Of a DNA stretch of 64,000 nucleotides, positions 22,604 to 33,606 are shown piece after piece. A program made the position numbers and the translations under genes. Under the pieces are notes generated by a model. The model had not been told where the DNA came from, searched no databases, and saw only the letters and a program-made list of their open reading frames with translations. The stretch's first letter is position 1, and each line of letters begins with the position of its first letter. Origin of the DNA: Acanthochlamys bracteata (lineage: Eukaryota > Streptophyta > Magnoliopsida > Pandanales > Velloziaceae); NCBI GenBank assembly GCA_019914995.1, contig CM034128.1:6512501-6576500 (forward strand), in the 5' to 3' direction.

Positions 22604-22617
22604 ATCTCCCCTTTTTT
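22604..22617 (-). promoter_or_regulatory. Polypurine tract
   Basis: Read on the minus strand it is aaaaaaggggagat, directly abutting the left LTR. This position marks plus-strand priming and fixes the element's orientation as minus. Confidence 0.75.
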
Positions 22618-25600
22618 CATGATGACAAAATAATTAATATTATTGTTTTTTATTCTAATTAAGCACAAAGTAATAACTCCCTCTCAATGAAATACTCACT
22701 CGAAATATTACTTTATTTTTCTGTAAACATATCGCCTGCACATAATAATTCTTCTATTTCTTCCCCATTTTGTCATCACAAAAAAAATTGAAGGAGTTTA
22801 GGCAATACTAATAGTAATTAAGCATGCAGTAATATAGAATCATTTTCATTAAAGTTTAAGAAACTTACCTTGTAATTTTACATTGATGCTTACCACCAAA
22901 ATAAGATTCCCTCTGATGGTTGAATTTGTGGTTGAGCTGATGTTGATTGTTAGGAGTTCATTGTTGTTACTTTGTTTCGATAAGCACTTTAGATGCATAT
23001 TCTTCAGACTTAGAGTCGATTTTTCACTTGCTACGTGCATGACAGAGTCAATTTACTTTTATTCATGACGGCCTTTTCTCCTTTTGTCATTGATTCCTAC
23101 ATCAACAAATTATGCCTTTCTCAACGGAAAATTAGCTTCATCAAGTGCAGCAAGCATCATCGGGATTTATGAAATAAAATTCAAATAGAATTCTCAACGC
23201 CATTGCAGAGAATATTTAGAAGTTTGTAGATCATCAAAACTAATTTGGTAAGGTCATTGCTTAGCATATAAAACACATGATTGCTTGGCATATGGATATA
23301 ACAATTTGCTTATGTTAGATTGCATCAATAACTATGAAGAGATTCGAATCAAACCTAACTCATAACAATGGTTTTACCTGTAAGAGATAATTTGATATTT
23401 CAACTAATCTCTTTTATATTGACTCTTTTGATTGCACTGATGGATAATCTTCCACTAAATTGTGCAAATTAATTTCGGCAACTTTTTCTTGCAAAGAATG
23501 ATACTTTGTTAGTAACAAGAAGAGTGATGCATGTCTGTCTTGTATTGCATCATATATCTTGCACAAAATTTGTTAGTTCACAAAGATAATATTTTTTTAT
23601 AAATCATAATTCATATTGTCATGACCATATGTTTTCTCGCCCTTAGTAAGTGCCCTCTTCTATAAGGACCATATTCTCTTTCTTTTGTTGTTGAAGCACT
23701 TATCAACTTTTCTTCTTATTGTAGAAGTTTTTTCAGCAATAGTAATTGGCTTCGCTTTTAGTTTAGTGGAGAGTTTCTTTCCAATAGATGTTGGTCGTAA
23801 TAGTGTATGCTCTCCCTTTAAAATCTAATCACATTTTTACGAATTTTTCTCAACTATTATGCTCTTATATTGATTAACTAAAATTTGTAAAACGTATGTT
23901 AGTCAACAATATATAATCAAGAATAGTTAGTGAAATTTCTATAAAGCAAGTAGATGATAGAATCTAGTGTATTAGTGGTGTATAGAGATTCCTGCATAAG
24001 GAGATATTAGCATAGGACATTCCAATAATTTTTTAAAGCAAACATTCTTTCAATAAATATCCTGCATATCTACATTCTCTTCTTCAATATGTTTTACTAT
24101 AAACCTTTCCTTTGCACCAAGACCAGAGTCGTCAAATATGGCATTAATAATAGTTCCTACAGAGGCTATAGATATGTTAGTAGCAAAATGAACAATGCAT
24201 AACATTCCTTTAGCATGCATGCTGTAGATCCTTAAATAAATTCAAGAGTAACGCATTTTGTAAAAAATTAATATTTTTATTTCTTTCACATTGATTTCAA
24301 AAGTTTTATACATGATAGACAAAATAGCATGCATTAATCAATCAAGATCTCAGCAAAAATTTCAATAATTGTTATCATTGTAGATAATATTTAAAAAAAT
24401 CAACAGTTTTGTTCGATAATTGAAAGCTCTATTGAGGTGTATCATAAATACATAAATATTTAAAATTTTAGAAATACAAGCAAAATGATTTAATATGATT
24501 AGTCACTGAGCTTTCAGTAGAGCAGAGTGGAATTTTAGGAGTTTGATTTGAAGTGGTTTAGCGTAGATATTGATTGAGGGATGTAGATAAATCACTGTTA
24601 ATTCTCATCTCATTTGAAATTTTTTTTTTAACATGATAATTTGGTTGGCGCAAGCCAAAAAAATATTAATCATTTAGTGAATTTCATCTCCGAACTATAA
24701 GAGAGCTTTTCTTCCAAATTCAATTTCAGCCAAGAGGAAGAGTTTGGTTCCAAAAGTAATTGACTTGGGATTGGTAAAGAGTTTGATATACGCTATCAAA
24801 AGAGAATGGTTGAAGATTTTCTTTGAAGCTCCAATTTGCTAATCACTTAAAAACAGCAAAGAGAGTTTCATAAGACTCAATTTCACACTTCAACAAGTTC
24901 TCAAAATCATATGAAATTGTATAATAAGTCATTTAAAAACAAAACTCTCATATAGATAGACTTTTCAAATAAAGCATGTATGCAAAATCATTTTGCAATA
25001 TTTCAGTTGTTTAGAAAAATTCATTCATAATCTAAAGGCAATTATCCATCAAAGTAAACAGGCCATGAGAATCTTGACACATTAAATTGATGTAAGGAAG
25101 ATGTACTTAGCTTTTGATTGAGATGCGATTTTTATCTCTTTAAATAAATTACATGTTGATGGCTTCTGTGGAGATCACTGGACTCATGTTTGAATATAAA
25201 TGATGCAATTTGGAGAGGTTCTTTGCATTTCGAAAGTTTCAATAGAAAGTTATTCATCATCTGTTTAGATTTTAGCTGGCTATTTTTCTACTGGAATGGC
25301 CATTTCTTTACTATCTTCAACTGAATCTGCAAAATAGCAATTTAACTCTCATGAAAGCATATGTAAAGGTTTTCAGATTTGACCTTCTCTTCATTTTGAT
25401 CTTTGACTAAGTTGAGTCTTGAAGACTTGGAGAAAGATTCTTGCAATCTAGTATCCAAACCTCTACACCACATCTATCCATTTTTCTGCTGGTTTTCAAC
25501 TAAACAGAAAATCATCAATATATAATATGTATGTGTTACCTTTCCTCTTGAAGTGAAGTGCTTATGTTCAGATGCAATCTTGTTGGTAATCTTTCCATCC

Positions 25601-26388
25601 TTTTTGAAGCAATAGATCAATCATCAAAACTTGCAATATTCCAATGGTTTATAAACTCTTGGACAGCTGTGCTGTTACATGTTATACCCTCTTTTTTTTT
25701 GTTATTCTTCTGTTCGATTTCTTTTGCAATGGTTAGTAGCATTTATATATACAAGCCAGAAGTTCTAAAGCTTCATGCATACTCACACTAATATTCATCA
25801 AAAGAAAATTTTGCAAAGCCTAAGATTCTTACCATTTTAATAGCACGGGTGGATTGCAATTAGTTTCATAGTGATTGAACTCATTTTATTAAATTGTTTT
25901 TACATCAAATCCCTAATTTTTTTATTTTTTTGTTTAAAATGAATTAATAAATCAATGTTTATGAAACATCGTTCAACAACCATTCAATAACTTTATTCAT
26001 GATGAATTTGTTTGCCACAATTTAATTATTTTGTGTTCAAAAGGACGATATTCAAAATCTAATTTTCAGAAATATTCAAGCATGTTTTCACAAACCATTA
26101 TGAGATAAAAGATATTATTCAAACAAAATGATAAGTGACAAAGCTTCAACAAAAATTTCAACATGAATTCCAACAATAAATTTCATTTGAATTCAAATGC
26201 TAAAAATCATCAAAATCATTAAAAGATTGGATCACTTACCTTCACGCTGTAGAATTTCTACAACAAGAATTTATCTCTTTGACACCCAAATTCTTTTGGG
26301 TTCTAAAGTGTTGGTAATCTTAAGAGTTCTTTTGGCACCCACATCTTTTTATCCATATCTTGATTATTCTTGAATTTGGAATAATGAG
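22618..26388 (-). other. Internal DNA of the nested Copia-type element, no domain recognised
   Basis: AT-rich, with no polymerase or integrase motifs on either strand. One Lys/Arg-rich minus-strand stretch near 23640-23820 (PTSIGKKLSTKLKAKP, STIRRKVDKCFNNKRKR) looks coding-like but is not recognised. Long non-coding interiors are known in LARD-type non-autonomous LTR elements. Confidence 0.45.
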
Positions 26389-26700
26389 TCACATATTCAT
26401 CGTTGCTAGCAACAAAGGAGGTGGATGGATTACCTTGCAAATAATAAATTGTTTAGTAGTAATGCATCTATCACTTATTCTTACGTAATTTTCACTTACC
26501 TCTTTCGGAAGACAGTTGCTCTTGGGAATCCACAATACCTTTACTTTATTTTTATTATTTTTAAACCAACAAGAGCTTAACTTGTGACCCTTTCTACCAC
26601 AAGAGAAACACTTAATATGAGGAGTAAAATAGTGTACCTTATCAGTTTTGTACTTACTGGAGAATGCAACACTTGTTGTTTCTAAAGTTCTGTTTGCCAT
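26389..26700 (-). pseudogene. Copia gag-pol junction remnant with CCHC knuckle
   Basis: The frame contains CFSCGRKGHKLSSC, a C-x2-C-x4-H-x4-C knuckle, followed by WFKNNKNKVKVLWIPK. In plant Copia elements the same motif (CFYCGRxGHxxxxC ... WIPK/WVPK) lies between gag and protease. Fossil. Confidence 0.7.
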
Positions 26701-26807
26701 TGATTTGGTTCACAGTAAGATCCTCAGTAGTTGGCATGAACTCAATACATTCTTTTCTGAATGCACTCTTCTGTGAGCCAAGCATAGCATCCAACTTGTT
26801 TTTACCT

Positions 26808-27119
26808 TTAAAAAATTTTGCTAAAGAAGCTTGGATCAACGTTCTTGGCAGTCAACTCTTTCACCTCATTTCTCAGCAGTAAGCATTCAGTAGTATATGA
26901 TTCACATTCCACATGTGACTTGGGGTTATCTACTTCTAGATCTCTGAGCTTTTCATTTAAATTTACAGAATTGGAGAAGTTATCAGTACTAAAGCTACAC
27001 AGGTACTTACTAGTAATATAGTCATTCAGCTTGACATAAAGTTTCTCATTAGTCTCAATGAGCTTTCTGTTTTCAGCACGTAATGCATGTACTTTTGCAC
27101 TTATTTGGTTAGTATGCAA
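26808..27119 (-). pseudogene. Copia gag coiled-coil remnant
   Basis: Charged heptad-like sequence (KVHALRAENRKLIETNEK, then LNEKLRDLEVDN and LLLRNEVKELTAKN) preceding the CCHC piece in transcription order. Long coiled coils of this kind occur in the gag of several plant Copia lineages. Confidence 0.6.
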
Positions 27120-27386
27120 AGGATCTTTCTTGGCATTATTTTTACCAGCAAGAGCATCATTAAAAGTAAGTACTTACTTAGTCAACAAATCGTTCTTTTC
27201 TTTGTATTCACGCATGCAGTTTTTCATAATTTTGTTCATGCTTTTCACATGCATGTACTTAGTATATAGTTGATCAAAAATTTCTTACAAATCTTCATTT
27301 GAGTCACAAAATTCAGATGAGCTCACATCACTAAATTGTTTATTATTTGCCATTAGACATAATCCCATCTCTTCTTAATGAATGGT

Positions 27387-27587
27387 TTATGTTTTGCTCT
27401 TTTTAGATGAAGAAGAATTTTTGTTATTGTGTCTGGGCTTTGCTTTTTTCCGAGGCTGGTTCTTACTTCTTTTCTTTTGATTCTTTCTCAAGATGTGGCT
27501 GCATTTTCTTGTTACCAAAATAAGATTATCTTCTTCTTTAGAGGAAGGAAAGCTTACCTCATTTTGGTATTCGTGGTTGGCTGTCAA
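27387..27587 (-). pseudogene. Copia gag basic region remnant
   Basis: EEDNLILVTRKCSHILRKNQ, then a strongly basic tail (KKRSKNQPRKKAKPRHNNK). This resembles the plant Copia gag segment that precedes the first zinc knuckle. Same strand and order as the other gag pieces. Confidence 0.5.
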
Positions 27588-28029
27588 GCGAAGGTTATCT
27601 TCTTTTTGATGACTTAGTATTACTTCAAATTTGATGAGATTTCACCTTCATTGTATTGACAAGCCTCATATTTGCCTTCATATATTCTTTTCTAACTTGA
27701 GCCAAACTTTTTTTGCTGTGAAAAGAAAATAAATGTGATTAAATTGTTCAAGATTTAAAAGCATGATACAACAATTCCAAAGCATAAGAAGTTAAGAAGA
27801 AAAGTATTCTCTGGAATTTGCATTGTAGCTTTATCTCCATCTTTGATGACCTTCTAAAAAAAATAATTTTGTGCCTTTAAGAATACAGTAATCATCATCT
27901 TCCATGTCTATAATTATTTCCATCAAATATTTGGAGGATAGTCAATCGATCTTCCTTCCTTTTCAATGAAGTTTGAGTTTACCATAAGATCTTTTCTTCA
28001 AAGTTGTTAAACCTTTAATTTAGAGGCAT

Positions 28030-28041
28030 GCTCTCATACCA
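28030..28041 (-). promoter_or_regulatory. Primer-binding site of the nested Copia-type element
   Basis: On the minus strand it reads tggtatgagagc, one mismatch from tggtatcagagc (complement of initiator tRNA-Met), two bases from the right LTR. This confirms minus orientation. Confidence 0.8.
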
Positions 28042-28043
28042 GT

Positions 28044-29887
28044 TGTTAGATAGCTTACAAGATCAACTCAAAAAGAGAGGGGTGAATTAAATTGATAATT
28101 AAAATTTTCGTTTAACAAAAGTTCATGCAAACAACAGATAGTCAACCAGCTTTACATGTGATAAATCCTACGGACAGAGAATAGCACAGTAGATACTGCG
28201 ATATGACAATTTAAAGATAAGTAAGAGATACTCAAGAGATTTACGTGGTTCAGTAAATCTCTTCACCTACATCCACGAGTGCTCTATCACAAGAGCCAAA
28301 GTTTCACTAGATTTTTTAACAAGCTACACAAATCAAGAGCAAAGTGCTTCTTCAAGCACACTTACTCTTATGGATTTCTTCACCAAGACAATCCTTCCCA
28401 TCCTACTAGACAACATAGTCCCCCTTGCTGACACCCTAACCTTATTACAAAGTCTAAGAACTTTCTCCAAGCTCCAACCGAGCTCCTTTTACCAAGTGCA
28501 CCTAGCACTCTATCACACGTTTAAAAGAAAATTTAAAAAAATAAGGTTAAACACAGGATCTATCTCAATGTAAGTGAATGGTCTTAAAGTTTTCTGTTGA
28601 AATGATTAAACTTGTTACTAAAGATGATGCTCAGTAAGTAATTGGTAGCAAGAGGAGTTTTTTCACTTGAGAAATTGAGTCAATGTAGTGCAAGTTCGTT
28701 TTTTTAATTTTTTGCTCGATGTCTCCCTTGTCTCTGTTCTTCAGCTTCTCTATTTCTTATAATGTATTCTATTTTTGCAGGTAGCTGATTTTTCCCGTTG
28801 GAGAAAAATTTCTATTGGTGTCTCTATCAAGTGGCAGGTTTCTAAGGTAGAGATGAAGATTGTGTTCAGTGGTCAATCAGCTGTTTCACGATTTCTTTTG
28901 GCTAAATTGATGCAAATCTTTCATGGGTATTAAATGCAACGATGAAAGCAATTTGAAACTCCCGCGTGCAATCGTAAATTATTCCAACTGAGTTGGCTTC
29001 CCTTGGTTGCTGCTTCTCTGTTGAGTTGACTACATTAAATGAGGTGGACTCCAACAGCTTGACTCTTATTTGTTGAAGCATCTCTGTATGGTCAGCAAGA
29101 CATGATTCTGATGATACTTTACACTATGTTCTTTATCTTCTCTTGTTGTGATTGTTCATAATTCTTTATATGAACTTGTAGCTAATATGTTTCTCAGTAA
29201 GTTTTCAAGATTTTGCTTCAAATGGATGACGCATTCTTGATTGAATTACATCTGAAAAGTTATTCCAGCAATGTCTAATTCTGCTCCTTGTTTACTAAAT
29301 TTTTATCTATCATTTCACGATTTTTCTAAGCTTATGTTGATCATCTTTTGATGCGTTATTCGGTCAATCTTATAGTGTGCATGTTGGTCTGTCTTTGATG
29401 AAAAATTGAAACTCAAATGGAATCGGCATCATACTTGAAATTACTTTTGAAGATTGAACGATTATTACGATTTTCAGATTCTTTTCTGTCCAGCGAGTAG
29501 CATCAAAGTAGCCGGCGATCAAGTCTTCTGTTCTCTGTTTGCGATGCTCTATTTCTATACTTAGCTGTTTGATCCATGTAACAATGAGATAGCAATCAGG
29601 TAGCTGGCTACTTAGGGGCTGAAGTTTGTAGTCCTCTGTCTGTGCTCTATTCTCTGGCTACTGTTCATGCGCCACTGAAAAAATTCCATATATGAGTAGC
29701 AAGTAGGTAGCTGGCTATCAGGCGGCTATATGTAGAAATAGTATAGATGGCTTGTTGTCTGATAGGTGAATGATAAATCTTGTTTGTAAAATCCTACAGA
29801 ACTTGATTCAAGTCATTAGTTCATCTAAATCATAAAATATAACTTTTAATCAGTGTTATCATCAAAATCAATCTCGGAGTTCTAACA
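28044..29887 (-). repeat. LTR, right (5' LTR of the minus-strand element)
   Basis: 1844 bp, from tgttagatagct to agttctaaca. Pair of 20728-22603. It has the ttacgtggttcag...cctacatccacgag block near 28241. Confidence 0.85.
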
Positions 29888-29892
29888 ACCTT
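29888..29892. repeat. Target-site duplication acctt, right copy
   Basis: Matches 20723-20727 exactly. Confidence 0.85.
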
Positions 29893-31290
29893 TATGAGAT
29901 CTAAACATAACATAACTCTCTCCCTATCTTTTACAAGCTTGGCAAGAGAGGCATGCAAGTCGGGAATCTCGTTAGACATGTTTAGGTTTGCGCCTTTGTG
30001 CTTTTCATTTTCACACATAAGTTTCTCATTATCTTTAAGCACATTATCAACAATTTGTTAAGCTTCACATTTTCAAATTTCACAGTAGGTAATTCATCAT
30101 CGCAAGCATTTTGGTTCATGGAGGCACTCTTAGAAAAAGGCAATACGTTGATTTCTTCGGTTAACCATTCATTCATCATTCCACTCTCATGTATTCACTT
30201 CTATAGTGATTTATACATCTTTTTTTAAGATTTTCAATTTTTCATACAATTAGAGAAAGCATCATGCGATATATCATAGAAATTTCGCTCTTGGCCATAA
30301 GCACATATTGGCAGCTTGGGTATCTCTTTCAGTTTTATTTGAGGAAGATGAGTCCTCATCACTACATATTGCCATGACTTTCTTTTTTTTGCTATCCCAC
30401 TTCTTATGTCTTTTTCACTATAGAGCATTCGTTGCAGTAATGACCTAGTTTTTTACAATGGTAGCAATTTCGCTCTTGGTCATCATCGATTTTGTGTCTT
30501 TCTTTTTTACTTCCCTTTCCACTTGTTTCTTCTATGTAGTTTTAAATTTCCTAACCAACATAGCAATGTCATCTTCATCATCATCAAAGGAAGAATAGTT
30601 CAACCAAGTTCGGTAGTCTTCAAAGCAAGTGAGTGAGGCGCTACCTCGAACTTCTTCAAGGATAGTTCCCCAGTTGGGAGTTTGCGGATTAATTCATCAT
30701 TATCATTGTGGGCAAATCATAGTTCTCTTTAATAGCATCCACCTTGGACCTATACAAGTATGGAACGCATAATTTTTATTTCAGGTCTCCTTGAAAATCT
30801 TACAAACATTTTCAAAGGAACAAAAGTGATAGTAAAACAAGTGTACATTTTAGTAATAGATTCTTCCTTCTCTATTTTGATGTTTTTTGTGGTCGTGCAT
30901 AATAAGATTCTCTCATATCGAATTCACTTAAAATAGTTCCTTCATGAGTAATTTTCAGCTTATCCCAAATTTCTTTTCTATAGTATAAGAAACATACAAG
31001 TAAATCCATTAGTATTTAAAGCACAATACCACAAAATCCATTGTACAAGCATTCAAAGAGATATTTCTTCTATCGTCATAGTGTATTAAAGCTAGTCTTG
31101 TCGTGACGAGTCCATTTGCATAGGTGTTTTTCATATTTTTTAAAATTCTTTTAGGAACTATAGGTTCATCTGAATGATTGTCCATAATATCACAAATTGT
31201 CATTTTTGTCTTCTAATAGCCATAATTCATCCATCAAAAAGGGACGGTCAGTTTGACGATTTTTTCAGTTGCAACAATTGCCATTTCTTT
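29893..31290 (-). pseudogene. Copia gag remnant (UBN2-type domain, CCHC knuckle, coiled coil)
   Basis: In transcription order: a start-like MAIVATEKIVKLTVPF near 31285, a UBN2-type gag region with the familiar KEIWDKLKITHEGT (about 30960), a zinc knuckle CYHCKKLGHYCNEC at 30425-30466, an acidic Ser-rich CSDEDSSSSNKTE segment, then coiled coil (MLKDNEKLMCENEKHK, ASLAKLVKDRERVM) up to the insertion point. The order is that of plant Copia gag proteins. Fossil. Confidence 0.7.
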
Positions 31291-31379
31291 CTTCTCCTAT
31301 AAGTCAGTTTGTCTTTATATAAGAGAGGCATATTCTAAGACGAGTTGATCAGAATCCATCTAAAATAGAACTCAAGAGT

Positions 31380-31850
31380 GCGTGTTTTAATTTATGGCAA
31401 ATTAAAAACTAAAATATCTTTATGTCCAAACCAGTTAGGGTTCAATTGACTGGATGATTACTATTTTCTAACTTAATGGTTACTATTGCCTACATTGATA
31501 GTTAATTAGCACAATAAAATATAAACACAATGCAAGAAAATCAAACAAACTAGGACACCAAGACCTTTACGTGGTTCAGCAATCTCGTTGCCTATGTCCC
31601 ATGTCACTTTAAAATCTTCCAGTGAAATCATCTATGTTCCTCAATTTTTCCTGTCTTGATACTCCATCAAAAATCTTTGATTTGTCTACTTTCAACCGCA
31701 AAAGAGAGATCTTCAAAATGTTGCTTGGCTCAATAGAAAATGTCTTGGAAGATAGCTTGTTCAAGTGTGAATGCTATTCCGTAGCACGTCATTGAGACTA
31801 AATTCAAACTGAGTCTGGTGATATGCATTATTTGATTGGTACTCATATCA
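31380..31850 (-). repeat. LTR-like end of the older Copia relic
   Basis: Non-coding sequence with tttacgtggttcagcaatc...gcctatgtccc near 31568, the same block as in the two 1.85-kb LTRs. It lies where a 5' LTR of this minus-strand relic should be. Tips not defined. Confidence 0.45.
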
Positions 31851-32719
31851 AATACAAACTTTAACTTGTTTAAAATTTAACAATAACTTTTAAGTATATA
31901 TTATCATAAAAATATTTGAAATTTTAATAAAAACTCTAGTTAAGGTGGAGGTGTTTGATTGATCTTGAAGTCCGACAACGTAAAATCTCGGTGTCATATG
32001 TGGTCGACTCTCATCTTTATTTAATAACTTAACTAATATTATTTCAGTACAAATTTGAATTTCATTCCAACCCATTCTATCATAATTGTTTTTCTAGAAA
32101 ACGGTTAATTTTAATGTTTTAATTTACCAAACTCATTTATCCTCATTTTAGTTGTTTTCTACGTGAATCCTAGCGGTCACTAATACTTGATTACAATCTC
32201 ATACGCATGGGACTAACTATTTCTACTTCGTTACGAGTCTGCTGAGCCTGTTCGGACGTGGGACTAATTTAAGCCTCCTATTTAGGCACGGTTGTCCTTA
32301 GCAATCTTACGTGGCAAGCATTCTCAATATTCAAGTTCATGAATTTTAATTCTTTGGTCTCTTATTTAAAAGAATCAGTTATTTATTCCCAACAAAGAAT
32401 CAATTAGTTTAGAATTGACATCTTCCTAACTGTTGCTGGCTACTACCAGAACTTTATAAATATACAATTCGGTTTTTTAAATCCAACTTTTCCAAAATAT
32501 ATATAGTTAAAATAAAGATTAACACCTCAAACCTTATGCAACTGAATAGCCAAGTAGGGTAAAGACCGGTCCTTGCTCCTGTTCGTTGCACGCGAGTGTT
32601 ACTTATTCACAATGACGTAAGGTTTTATTTTTTCATAAAATTTTAGCTTTCATTGTTAATCAATCTCTATGCTCAAATTGGGTCTCAAAATTGTAGGACC
32701 TTTCTTAGTTACAAATTTA
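31851..32719. other. Intergenic, possible old LTR debris
   Basis: No gene. Segments near 32195-32330 (gcatgggactaac, gttcggacgtgggac) and 32560-32630 (gaccggtcc...cacaatgacgtaagg) resemble LTR or untranslated DNA of plant retrotransposons, but no tips or partners are visible. Confidence 0.3.
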
Positions 32720-32942
32720 GGAAGCGTTTGAAAATACTTATAAAAAAAAAAATTTTTTAAATAAAAAATATTTTATTTTTTTTTAAAAACGAATTTTATT
32801 TTTTTAATCTAAAATAATTAATAAAAAAATTTTATTACGTAAAATTTTTAATAAAGTTTTTATATATTTATAAAAAATGTATTAAAAAATATAAATAAAA
32901 AAATAAAAAGGAACTTTTGGGAAAAGCTTTCCCAAAGCATTC
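32720..32942. mobile_element. Tourist-like MITE, copy 1 (degenerate)
   Basis: About 223 bp, very AT-rich, with ggaagcgtttg at the left end and the related gcttt-ccc-aaagcattc at the right, and inner words shared with the other copies (ttttacgtaa, aaaagctttcc). It lies about 370 bases past the thioesterase poly(A) signal. Confidence 0.45.
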
Positions 32943-33306
32943 AATCTTTCTTTTTACAGATTATTGACTTTATTTGTTTCACCTTTGGCCAAAACTGCAG
33001 AGGAGCTGCACTGTTAACAAAGTATTCATATGTATTAACGACCCTTTCCACCGCAGACAATGATACTGGCTAATTTTGTACCACATGAGCAAGCGTATTT
33101 TCGGGCATGGTAAATCAAATCTGTGTAAGGTAGAACGTTAATCTTGCTATAACATGGATACGGAGCAACCTTAATATAACATCTTTGTTCTTTAACATTA
33201 ATAATAAGAGTTCAAAACATAAGCTGAAAGGGCAAGTTAAAACTACTATTAAACACCAATTCTAAAGTGAAGCAAACTAAGAGGCCATGCGTATTTGTTA
33301 ATTTAA

Positions 33307-33312
33307 TTTATT
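33307..33312 (-). terminator. Probable poly(A) signal of the thioesterase gene
   Basis: Minus-strand AATAAA about 295 bases after the stop codon at 33607. The spacing suits a plant 3' UTR. Confidence 0.45.
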
Positions 33313-33606
33313 GTTGTGGTTCCTGTACTAAGATATTCCCTCCAGTACAAGTAGGAAATAATGAATTTTAGCCTTCTGCATCGAGTGACGTATTTTGCTA
33401 GTCCTACAATCTCTTGGCATGATACTATAAGCAGCGGCAGGAGTGGAACCGCTCTTTCTATTTCCAGAATTGAAATAGTTAAAAGTGTGTTTCAAACACT
33501 TCATGTGATTGGTCTCGCATTCCAAGTAAAGAATGGCATATATAAGAAGTTATAAACAGCAAGTGTTCTTGCTTTCGTTGTGAAAATAATTTGAATGTAA
33601 GGTCCA

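Larger units (their letters stand above)
20728..29887 (-). mobile_element. Copia-type LTR element with 1.85-kb LTRs, nested in an older Copia
   Basis: 9160 bp, with both LTRs (20728-22603, 28044-29887), tgttag...taaca-type tips, a purine tract next to the left LTR, an initiator-tRNA-Met PBS next to the right LTR (both reading minus), and acctt duplicated outside. Internal gag-type pieces at 26389-27590 show a Copia family. I saw no reverse transcriptase region, so it is broken or non-autonomous. The two LTRs differ by roughly 10-12% where I compared them by eye. That suggests an age of a few million years at usual plant rates. Confidence 0.85.
29888..31850 (-). mobile_element. Older Copia relic, gag and LTR side
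   Basis: Right-hand piece of the split minus-strand Copia. It contains gag remains (29893-31290) and, further right, LTR-like sequence with ttacgtggttcagcaat...gcctatgtcccatg near 31568. Broken in many places. Right edge approximate. Confidence 0.65.

Noticed and set aside
26808-27119. Independent coiled-coil host protein
   Set aside because: Lies between LTRs, on the element's strand, next to a Copia CCHC piece.
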